Source: Lentzea fradiae
Lineage (GTDB): Bacteria > Actinomycetota > Actinomycetes > Mycobacteriales > Pseudonocardiaceae
NCBI RefSeq assembly: GCF_900100955.1
Contig: NZ_FNCC01000019.1
Span: 124,001 to 188,000 of the forward strand
Direction of reading: 5' to 3'
DNA length: 64,000 bases
Below are positions 27,001 through 35,000 of the stretch, piece after piece (within the stretch, counting starts at the first letter, position 1; every line of letters starts with the position of its first letter). Position numbers and translations under genes: made by a program. Under the pieces are notes generated by a model, which searched no databases, had not been told where the DNA came from, and saw only the letters and a list, made by a program, of their open reading frames with translations.

Positions 27001-28782
27001 CCACTCCCGCGAACGCGGGTGGATGCGGTCGAGCAGCCACAGCCGCTGCTGCCCGAACGACAGCGGCAACGGCCCGGTGCGCGGCACCGGCACGACGGGC
27101 ACCGACGAGGCGGGCCTGGGGTCGATCAGCCGGGCCTGCGCGGTGACGGTGGTGGCACTCAGCAGCGCCGCCAGCGGGATCTCGACGCCGGTCGCCGCGC
27201 GGAGCCTGTTGCCGAGCCTCGTCAGCTGCAACGAGGAGCCGCCGAGCCGGAAGAAGTCGTCGTGCGCGCCGACCCTGGCGACGCCCAGCAGCTCGCGCCA
27301 GACCCCCGCGACGAGCTCCTCGGCCTCGGTGCCGGGAGCGGCGGCGGGCCCGGCACCGGGCACGGGCAGTGCGCGCCGGTCGACCTTGCCGCTCGACGTC
27401 ATCGGGAACTCGTCCAGCTCCACGAACGCGGCGGGCACGTGGGTCTCCGGCAGCCGCGTGCCGAGGTACGCCGCCAGGTCGGCCTGCTCGCCCATCCGCA
27501 CGTACGCCGCGAGGCGGGTCGCGCCGGTGGCCGCGTCGAACGGCGCGACGACGGCCTGCAGCACCGCCGGATGCGCCTGGAGCGCGGTCTCGACCTCGCC
27601 CGGCTCGATCCGCACGCCGTTGACCTTGACCTGGTGGTCGGTCCGGCCGAGGAACTCGAACGTCCCGTCGGCGCGCACCCGGACGAGGTCGCCGCTGCGG
27701 TACAGGCGGGAACCGGGCGGGCCGCCGGGGTCGGGCACGAACCGCTCCGCCGTCAGCGCGGGGTTGCCGAGGTAGCCGTGCGCCACACCGGGTCCGCCGA
27801 GCAGCAGCTCGCCGTCCGGGGCGACAACCGCGCGCACGCCGTCGATCGGCGCCCCGATCGGCACCGGTCCCGACCGTTGCAACGAGTCGGCCTCGTGCGC
27901 GGTCGCCTCGACCGAGCACTCCGTCGGCCCGTAGGTGTTCCACACCGTGACGTCGCAGTTCCCGGCGGCGCGCAGGAACCGTTGGACGAGGTCGGCGTGC
28001 AGCTGCTCGCCGCCGGACGACAGCACGCGCAACGTCGTGCAGTCCGCCCACCCCGGCTCTTCGACGAGTGCGCGCAGCACCGAGGGCACCACCTGGAGCA
28101 CGGTGATCCCGTGTTCCACGACCGCGCGGGTGATGGCGGCGGCGTCCCGTTCCGCCCCGGCCGGCGCGAGCACGACGGTCGCGCCGCTGATCAGGGGCGC
28201 CCAGATCTCCCAGCAGGCGGCGTCGAAGGTGATCGCGGTCTTCTGCAACACCCGGTCCCCTGCCTGGAGCCCGAGCGAGCGGACACGCCACCCCAGGTGG
28301 TTGCCGATGCCGGCATGGCTGATGACCACGCCCTTGGGCGTCCCGGTCGAGCCGGAGGTGTGCAGCACGTACGCCGGGTGGTCACCGGAGACCGGCACGT
28401 CCGGAGCGCTGAAGTCCTGCTCCCCCAACGCGTCCGCCACCACGTCCGCGTCGATCACGAGACGTGGCCCGGCGTCCGCCAGCAGGGTCTCGATACGTGC
28501 CGCCGGGTGGGTGGGGTCGATCGGCAGGTAGGCCGCGCCCGCCTTCCACACGGCCAGCAGGGCGACGATCAGGTCCGCGCTCCGCGGCAGCCGCACGGCG
28601 ACCACGTCGGCGGGACGCACACCGTTGGCGCGCAAGGAGTGCGCGAGCTGGTTCGACCGCCGGTCGAGCTCGCGATAGGACACTTCGCGGGTGCCTTCGA
28701 CCAGTGCGACCGCGTCCGGTGACGAAGCCGCCTGCCGCGCTATCAGTTCGTGGGACACGGTCGGTTGCGCTACGCCGTTCAT
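24010..28782 (-). CDS. NRPS-2: A-T-C-A-T
   Basis: 1590 residues. A (about 10-480, HTSGSTGTPKG), T (about 515, FFRLGGSSL), C (about 560-995, HHIVCDGWS intact), A (about 1020-1490, YTSGSTGRPKG), T (about 1525, SSGGNSI). Pocket residues read by alignment to GrsA: first A DAWQSGTVEK (start resembles Gln-type DAWQ codes, weak), second A DLPKVAEVGK (close to the Asn code DLTKLGEVGK). The protein opens with an A domain and ends with T, so it can accept from the terminal C of NRPS-1 and donate to the first C of NRPS-3. Own promoter region 28783-28870 with a three-part 11-bp repeat. Followed by the ACP with a 4-nt overlap. Confidence 0.95.
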   Translation of the reverse strand: MNGVAQPTVSHELIARQAASSPDAVALVEGTREVSYRELDRRSNQLAHSLRANGVRPADVVAVRLPRSADLIVALLAVWKAGAAYLPIDPTHPAARIETLLADAGPRLVIDADVVADALGEQDFSAPDVPVSGDHPAYVLHTSGSTGTPKGVVISHAGIGNHLGWRVRSLGLQAGDRVLQKTAITFDAACWEIWAPLISGATVVLAPAGAERDAAAITRAVVEHGITVLQVVPSVLRALVEEPGWADCTTLRVLSSGGEQLHADLVQRFLRAAGNCDVTVWNTYGPTECSVEATAHEADSLQRSGPVPIGAPIDGVRAVVAPDGELLLGGPGVAHGYLGNPALTAERFVPDPGGPPGSRLYRSGDLVRVRADGTFEFLGRTDHQVKVNGVRIEPGEVETALQAHPAVLQAVVAPFDAATGATRLAAYVRMGEQADLAAYLGTRLPETHVPAAFVELDEFPMTSSGKVDRRALPVPGAGPAAAPGTEAEELVAGVWRELLGVARVGAHDDFFRLGGSSLQLTRLGNRLRAATGVEIPLAALLSATTVTAQARLIDPRPASSVPVVPVPRTGPLPLSFGQQRLWLLDRIHPRSREWVSGLFLRTDAAETDVRRALDALVARHESLRTRFGADEPLQLIDPPRPMELRVVTGTTPDEIAEILDEDARRGFDLANGPVVRALLFPEQQRLVVLMHHIVCDGWSSAVLEREFHEVLAGRELPAPTVHYADFAVWQRDRLTDDVLEGELTHWRQVLEGSTPLALRTDRPRPAAREAQGAVVSFTIPAPVAAALAELGRRSDATPFMTMLTAYATLLARYTAQWDVVIGTPVAGRDRPEVEDVVGFFLNSLVLRCRLAGELTFEQALETVRNTCKEAFAHQELPFERLVAELAPERDLSRTPLYQVAFDFHGDELTGAPEDDAELSTLVAASRVAKTDLTLYLRNQSDGSMTGMLEYATALFDHSTVDRLARHFQHLLHSLAESPRTRLDTVGLLTADERDAVREWTENPVEPVVTSVLDEFERQAAATPDAVALVTGGRSVTYADLDAHATRLAHRLRDRGVGPESVVGVLLDRGADLLAAFLAVWKAGAAYVPLDPDFPADRVGYVLADARADVLVTADAYRDRFGGQVVLAGDEGGDASPLPRRTDLDGLAYVIYTSGSTGRPKGVQVPHRGLANHVRWAAGELAKTGGAPVFSSVAFDLVVPNVWAPLVAGHSTHLLPQDLDLSELGARLLEAAPFGFIKLTPGHLDVLSHQLTHDERARLADVIVVAGEALPPRLAEQWVHCNLVNEYGPTETSVGTCVYPVREPVGDSVPIGKPLPGMTMHVLDDLLRPVPVGVVGEVYVGGAGVARGYAHRPELTAERFLPDPYGPPGARFYRTGDLARLLPTGDVDFLGRRDQQVKIRGYRVEPGEIAAVISEHPEVRDAVVVAREGALAAYYVPVAGEVALTDWCAGKLPAYMVPGTFTALDAFPLNANGKLDHAALPAAEAAGEGLVAPRGVVEERVAEIFTDLLGVPVGAHSHFFSSGGNSILAIRLIATIQSEFEVTVPMRAVFEGGTVADLAEVVEEQVRAELDQMSDEELAAQSLLLDESGMG

Positions 28783-28840
28783 CGTTTCTCCACCTGTGCG
28801 CAGATAGACGGGTTGCCGCGATCGAACTTCCCGGCGGCCC

Positions 28841-28868
28841 CGATACTCGACCTATACTTCGACTATCC
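28841..28868 (-). promoter_or_regulatory. Three-part 11-bp repeat upstream of NRPS-2 (candidate SARP site)
   Basis: Read toward NRPS-2: GGATAGTCGAA, GTATAGGTCGA, GTATCGGGG, each starting exactly 11 bases after the previous one. It ends 59 bp before the NRPS-2 start and overlaps the last codons of the type II TE gene. The same pattern occurs at 52033 and 61068. Confidence 0.65.
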
Positions 28869-29613
28869 GGTCGGCACGGGACCAGCGGGAGTCCTCGCGG
28901 AAGAGCGCGGCGAGCCCTTCGGCCGACTCGTCGAAGTAGAAGTGCCCGCCGGGCTGCACGACCGCCTCGAACGGCCCGATCGTGAGCTCCTGCCACCGGC
29001 GCACGTCGTCGGGCGACACCGAGTCGTCGGCGTCCCCGGCGATCGCGGTCACCGGACACGTCAGCGGCGCGGCCGTGCGGTACCGGTACGTCTCGATCAT
29101 CCGGAAGTCGTTGCGCAGCGCGGGAAGCGAGAGCTGCCACAGCTCGTCGTCCGCCAGCAGCGCCGCACCGGAACCGCCGAGCGAACGGACGTACGCGCGG
29201 ATCTCCTCGTCGGCGATGACCGTGGTGCGCGGCCGGCGCGCCGGTGGCGCGTCGCAGGCCGAGACGTACAGCCGCGCCAGCCGCGACGGGAACCGGGGTT
29301 GCAGGCGTCTCGCCACCTCGTACGCCACGGTGGCGCCCATGCTGTGCCCGAAGAACGCGGTCGGGCGGGTCAGCAGCGGCGCGATCTCCACCGCGATCTG
29401 CCCGGCCAGCGCGGCGATGTCGGCCGGTGGAGGGTCGCCGAAGCGGTCCTGGCGTCCCGGGTACTGCACGGCCACGACGGCCGTCGACGGACCGAGGAGC
29501 TCGGCCCAGCCCCGGAACGCGCTGGCCGCGCCGCCCGCGTGCGGGAAGCACACGAGCTGGCGCGGTGCCTGCGGCCGGGGCACGAAGGTGCGGAACGAGC
29601 GGAAGGACCTCAC
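28852..29613 (-). CDS. Type II thioesterase
   Basis: 253 residues from GTG 29613, which overlaps the P450 stop (GTGA). Alpha/beta-hydrolase with catalytic Ser91 in FFGHSMGA, an N-terminal LVCFPHAGGAAS segment and a late GGHFYF His, the hallmarks of external editing thioesterases. These remove stalled or wrong acyl groups from T domains. Last gene of the MbtH-NRPS-3 operon; its 3' end carries the regulatory repeat of the next transcript. Confidence 0.93.
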   Translation of the reverse strand: MRSFRSFRTFVPRPQAPRQLVCFPHAGGAASAFRGWAELLGPSTAVVAVQYPGRQDRFGDPPPADIAALAGQIAVEIAPLLTRPTAFFGHSMGATVAYEVARRLQPRFPSRLARLYVSACDAPPARRPRTTVIADEEIRAYVRSLGGSGAALLADDELWQLSLPALRNDFRMIETYRYRTAAPLTCPVTAIAGDADDSVSPDDVRRWQELTIGPFEAVVQPGGHFYFDESAEGLAALFREDSRWSRADRIVEV

Positions 29614-30812
29614 CGCGCCTCCAGCGAGACGGGCAGGCGCTTCAGGAACCGGAAGTTGATGCTCTCCAGCCACACCGGCGCCGGGTCCAGCAGCGTGAAC
29701 GAGGAGAACCGGTCCAGGAACCGGGAGACGGCGATCTCGATCTCGGCCAGGGCGAGCGAGGCGCCGAGGCAGTAGTGGATGCCGTGCCCGAACGACAGGT
29801 GGTCGTGCGCCTTGCGCGTCACGTCCAGCCGGTCCGGCGACTCGTACCGCAGCGGGTCGCGGTTGCCGGCGCCGAGCACGAGCGCGACGGACTGGTCGCG
29901 TTCGATCCGGTGGCCCGCGATCTCGATCTCCTCGAGCGCGACGCGGCTGGTGAACTGCACCGAGCTGTCGTAGCGCATGAACTCGTGCGCGGCGTTGGCG
30001 GCGAGCGACGGCTGCTCGCGCAGCAGGGTCTGCTGGTCCGGGTGCTCGGCCAGGGCCAGCACGGCGTTGCCGATGAGGTGCGTGGTCGTCGCCTGGCCCG
30101 CGTCGATGAGCAGCAGGAAGTTCGCGAAGATCTCGTCCTCGGTGTACTCGTCGCGTTCGAGCCGGCCGGAGACCATCTTCGTGAAGAGGTCCGTGCCGGT
30201 GCCGTCGCGGCGGGCCTGCGCGCCCTCGTCGAACAGCCCGCGCAGCGCGGTGATCCGCGGGACCTCCCTGCGGGACTGGGTGAAGAACTCGTGCAGCAGG
30301 CCCTGCCAGCTCTCCAGCAGGTGCGCGCCGCGCTCCGGCACGCCCGCCAGCTGGGTGATCACGTCGCGGGTGAGCGGTTCGGAGAAGTCGGCGACCACGT
30401 CCATCCGGCCGCGGGCGGCGGCCTCGTCGAGCAGCTCCTCGACCCGTGCGGCGATCACCGACCGGATCTCCTTGATGAACCGCGGTGTCAGGCCGGGGCG
30501 CAGCAGCTGGCGCAGCCGGGTGTGCCGGGGCGGCTCGTTGAACAGCATCATGGGCGCCAGGGCGTCCTTCAGCGGCGCGAGCCCGGTGCGCGCGCTGTCC
30601 GGCAGCTGCTCGTAGAACGACTCGATGCGCGCGCCGGACAGCCGGGGGTCCTTGGACAGCTCGGTGATCTCCCGGTGTCCCAGCACGATCCAGGTGCGCA
30701 TCCACTCGTCCCAGTGCACCGGCCCCGTCTCGCGCAGCCGCCGGTACAGCGGGTACGGGTCGGCCTGCCCGTACTGGCTGAACAGGCTCGTCGTCTCGAT
30801 CGACTTGGTCAC
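29610..30812 (-). CDS. Cytochrome P450
   Basis: 400 residues from GTG 30812, which overlaps the MFS stop (GTGA), with AAGGAG upstream. Heme loop FGHGIHYCLG (Cys348), ExxR in the K helix region and PPRHTRLR are present. In the I helix the usual AGxE/DTT is AGQATTT: the acidic residue that delivers protons during O2 cleavage is Ala. Bacterial class I P450 with no fused redox partner. Placed between NRPS, exporter and TE it most likely tailors the peptide, by hydroxylation of a carrier-bound residue or by coupling; the substitution leaves the reaction open. Confidence 0.92.
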   Translation of the reverse strand: MTKSIETTSLFSQYGQADPYPLYRRLRETGPVHWDEWMRTWIVLGHREITELSKDPRLSGARIESFYEQLPDSARTGLAPLKDALAPMMLFNEPPRHTRLRQLLRPGLTPRFIKEIRSVIAARVEELLDEAAARGRMDVVADFSEPLTRDVITQLAGVPERGAHLLESWQGLLHEFFTQSRREVPRITALRGLFDEGAQARRDGTGTDLFTKMVSGRLERDEYTEDEIFANFLLLIDAGQATTTHLIGNAVLALAEHPDQQTLLREQPSLAANAAHEFMRYDSSVQFTSRVALEEIEIAGHRIERDQSVALVLGAGNRDPLRYESPDRLDVTRKAHDHLSFGHGIHYCLGASLALAEIEIAVSRFLDRFSSFTLLDPAPVWLESINFRFLKRLPVSLEAR

Positions 30813-32038
30813 GTGGTCACTCCTTCGCGGTACCGCGTGGTGCGGATGACGGGCGAAAGCCCTGCGGTCACGGCCAGTGCGGCCATCACGGCGCTCACGC
30901 CGAGCACGGTGCTGCCCACGGTCAGCGAGGCCAGCAGGAAGCCGGCGGCGAGCGCGCCGAACGAGTTCGCGCCCGAGCTGAGCAGCCCGGCGACGGCGCC
31001 GACCCTGCCCTGCATGCCGTCCGGGGTGACCTGCACCTGGTACACGCCCGCCATCACGTTGATCAGCGCCCCGGCGAACGACATGCCCGCGAACACCGCG
31101 CCGAGCAGCACGGGGTTCGTGGTCAGCGCGACCAGCGGCATGAACGCCGCCCAGACCGCGAAGACGACGATGATCACCACGCCGGGCCGCAGCCTGCGCA
31201 CGAACCACGAACCGCTCATCGCGCCCAGCACGCCGCCGACGCCGGACGCTGCGCCGATGACGCCGATGACGGCGGGTGAGCCGCCGCTGTTCCTGATCGT
31301 CACGGCGAGGCTCAGCGAGAGCACCTGGAACAGGACGTTGGTGCACCCCACCAGCAGCACGGCGGACCGCAGGAACCGTTGTCCCAGCAGCCATCGGATG
31401 CCCTCGGCGATCTCCGCCCGCACGTCACGCCGCCCGCTCTCGCGGGAGGTCTGGAACTCCTTGCGGATCAGCAGCAACGTCAGCAACGCCACGAGGTGGC
31501 CGAGCGCCGTGAAGACGAACGGCGCCCAGCGCACCAGCGCGAACAGCGCGCTGCCGAGCGGCTGGCCGAGCAGTCCCGCCGCCCGGCTGCGCGCCTCGTT
31601 CTGCGACAACGCGGCGGGCAGGTGCTCCGGCTCCACGACGTTGCGCACCGCCGCGCGTTCGGACAGGCGGTAGAAGATCTGCGCGCTGCCCTCCAGGAAC
31701 GCGACGACCAGCAGGTGCGGCAGCCACAACGTCCCGAACAGCAACGAGACCGCCACGCTGCCGATCGACACGAACGACACGGCGTCGCAGGTGATCATCA
31801 CGCGCCGCCGGTCCCAGCGGTCGACGAACACCCCGGCCGGCAGCTGGAGCAGCAGCATCGGCAGCAGTGCCGCGAAGCCGACGAGTCCCGCCTGGACCGG
31901 CGACCCGCCGTACCAGATCATCAGCAGCGGGTACGTGACACCGGTGATCGTGCCGCCCAGCGCGGAGATCCCCGCGCCCGTCCACAGCAGCCGGAAGTCC
32001 CGGTTCTGCCGCAGCGGGCGCGCCTGCGTGACGCTCAC
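30809..32038 (-). CDS. MFS exporter
   Basis: 409 residues from GTG, overlapping the NRPS-3 stop by 4 nt. About 12 membrane segments; FVDRWDRRRVMITCD is the loop motif of the major facilitator superfamily, and the layout fits the macrolide-efflux (MefA/DHA3) type. Co-translation with NRPS-3 makes it the best candidate for product export and self-resistance, alongside the MMPL protein at 52043. Confidence 0.9.
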   Translation of the reverse strand: MSVTQARPLRQNRDFRLLWTGAGISALGGTITGVTYPLLMIWYGGSPVQAGLVGFAALLPMLLLQLPAGVFVDRWDRRRVMITCDAVSFVSIGSVAVSLLFGTLWLPHLLVVAFLEGSAQIFYRLSERAAVRNVVEPEHLPAALSQNEARSRAAGLLGQPLGSALFALVRWAPFVFTALGHLVALLTLLLIRKEFQTSRESGRRDVRAEIAEGIRWLLGQRFLRSAVLLVGCTNVLFQVLSLSLAVTIRNSGGSPAVIGVIGAASGVGGVLGAMSGSWFVRRLRPGVVIIVVFAVWAAFMPLVALTTNPVLLGAVFAGMSFAGALINVMAGVYQVQVTPDGMQGRVGAVAGLLSSGANSFGALAAGFLLASLTVGSTVLGVSAVMAALAVTAGLSPVIRTTRYREGVTT

Positions 32039-35000
32039 AGGTCACCGTCGAGCAGCGACGTGTGCTGCCGGACCACGGCGGCGCCCGCGTCCGAGTTGGT
32101 CAGCGCCACGAACCCGGTGCCCTGACCGATGCGGCACATCGCCATCGCGTGGTAGCCGCCGCCGGTGCCGCCGTGCCCGAACTGGACGTCCGTGCCGAGG
32201 TCGTCGACGACGACGCCGAGCCCGTACGCGCTGTGCCGGTGTTGCGGTGTCAGCATCTCCCGCGCCAGCTCCCGCGTCAGCACCGCTCCCGGCTCGCCGA
32301 GGTAGGACCGGCGGATCTCCAGCAGGAGCAGCGCGAGGTCGGCCGAGGTCGTCCAGAGCCCGGCCGCGGCCTGTCCCGGCCACAGCAGCCAGCCGCCGTC
32401 GACCGGACGGCCCTCCTCGTCGTGACCCGGCGCCGCGTCCCTGTCGTCGGGGAACGTGTGGCCGAAGCCGCTGTTCCTCATGCCGAGCGGCGTGAACACG
32501 AGGTCGCGGGCCAGTTCCGGGAACGGCCGCCCGGTGACGTCGGTCAGCAGCTGCTCCACCACCGTGTAGTGGATGTCCGCCTTGCGGAAGAGCGTTCCCG
32601 GCGCCACTCCCAGCCTGGTCTCGGCCAGCAGGTCGGTGAGCGCGGGGACGTCCGTGCCGCGCGGGTGGCCGGTGCTCGGCGTCGGTTCCAGCCCGGAGAG
32701 GTGCCCGAGCAGGTGCCGCAACGTCATGGGCGACGGCGCGGACCAGCTGGTCAGGTACGTGTTCACGTCCTCGTCGAGGTCGAGAACGCCTTGCCGCACC
32801 AGGTGCAGCGCGGCGAACGCCGTCACCGTCTTGCTCAGCGAGCCGACCTGGAAGACGGTGTCCCTGCCCGCCTCGCCGCGGCTCCGCACCTCGGCCAGCT
32901 CACCGTCCCGGATGACGGCGACACTCACGGCGGGGACGCTCACCCGTGCCTCGGTGGGAGCGGGCGGGACGCGGTCCATCGCCGCGGCCACGGCGGCGAG
33001 GCTGTCGTCCTGGTAGATCGCCAGCAGCGACAGCGTCCTGCCCGAGCGCCGGGCCGCGGCGATCACCTGGAACACCAGGATCGAGTGGCCGCCGAGCTCG
33101 AAGAACCGGTCCTGGGACCCGACCCGGTCGACGCCGAGCAGTGCGCTCCAGAGGTCCGCGAGCCACTGCTCGGTGTCCGTGATCGGTTCCTGGTACTGCC
33201 GCCGCGCGAACGCCTCCCCGTCCGGCGCCGGCAACGCGCGCTGGTCGAGCTTTCCGTTGGCGGTCAGCGGAATCCGGTCGAGCCGGACGAACGCGGCCGG
33301 GATCATGTGCGCGGGCAGCCGTTCGGTGAGCCAGCCCCGCAGCTCCTGCCGTTCGCCGACGACGTAGGCGACGAGCCGCTGCCCGTCGGCCACGACTCGG
33401 GCGTCGTCGACCCGCTCGGCCAGCACGGCCTCGATCTCGCCGAGCTCCACCCGGAACCCGCGGATCTTCACCTGCCCGTCGCCGCGGCCCAGGAAGTCGA
33501 GGTCGCCGGACGGCAGCACCCGCGCGAGGTCGCCGGTGCGGTACAGCCGGGAGCCGGGAGCACCGAACGGGTCCGGCACGAACCGCTCCGCCGTCAGCTC
33601 CGGCTGCCCCAGGTAACCGCGGGCCACGCCGGTTCCGCCGACGTACAGCTCCCCCGGCACGCCGACCGGCACCGGCTGCAGCCAGGAGTCCAGCACGTAG
33701 CTCGTCACCCCCGGCAGCGGCCTGCCGATCGGCACCACACCACCCTCATGACCGGCCGGGACCGTGAACTCGTTGGACGTCACCGTGATCTCGGTGGGCC
33801 CGTAGGAGTTGACCACCCGGCCGTCGGCCAGCGCGCGGGCCTCGGCGACGACGTGACCGGAGACGGCCTCGCCCCCGACCACCAGGTCCCTGGCGAGCAC
33901 GCGGTCCACCTGGCCGATGACCAGCTCCAGGTGGCTGCGGGTCAGCTCGATGAAGTCGAACGGCCCGTTCTCGGCCAGCCACGACCCGAGTGCGTCGAGG
34001 TCCAGGTCCCCGGGCGCCACGGACAACGGCAGCCCGGCCGTCAGCGGTCCGTACACATTGGACACGACCATGTCGTAGGCGATCGAGGCGAACAGCGGCG
34101 CGCCCCGGTCGACCAGGTACTCCGACCTCACGTACGACAGGAAGTTCGCCAGGCCGCGGTGCGTGACCTGCACACCCTTGGGGCGGCCGGTCGACCCGGA
34201 CGTGTAGATGACGTACGCCAGCCGGTCGAGGTCGGTGCTGCGTGCGGGAGCGTCGGACGGCAGGGCGTCGAGCGGCTCGGCGTCGACCAGCAGCCGGGGT
34301 CCGTCGAAGTCCGCCGCGCACGCCGACTCGGTGACCAGTGCGGCGCAGTCGCGCAGCATCCCGGCCAGCCGCACCGGCGGGAACGACGGGTCGAGCGGCA
34401 CGTAGGCCGCGCCCGCCTTCCACACGCCCAGCAGCGTCGCGACGAGGTCCACGCCCCTGCCGAGCAGCACGCCGACGACCGACTCGGTGCCCACGCCCGC
34501 CGACCGCAGCCAGTGCGCGACGCGGTTGGCCCGCACGTCGAGCTCGGCGTAGGACACCGCCTTGCCGTCGTGGAGCACCGCGGGTGCGCCCGGAGTGGCC
34601 GCCACGTGCTCCTCGAACCGGTCGAGCGCGCAGCCGGTCACCGTCGCGGCCGGTCCGGCGGGCAGCACGAGCGAGTCCTCTGGCAGGAACGCCTCACGCG
34701 GGTCACCAGCGGTGTCGGCGGCGATCGCCTCCAGCACCGCCCGGTACATCGCCGCCAGCCGCTCCCCGTTCTCCCTGCTCACGAAGGACGCGTCGCAGGC
34801 GAGGAACACGCAGGCGTCGGAGGCGGTGACGGCGAGCGGGAACTCGTCGCGGCTGAAGCCCTCGGTGGGGTCGCCGGCGACGTCGAGCGTGCCGAAGTCC
34901 TCGTAGCTGAAGTACACCTGCACGAGACGCCCGCCACCGGCGAGCCCGTGCTGGATCGCGGGCATCGGGAAGTGCCGGTGCGGCCACGCCTCCAGCTCAC

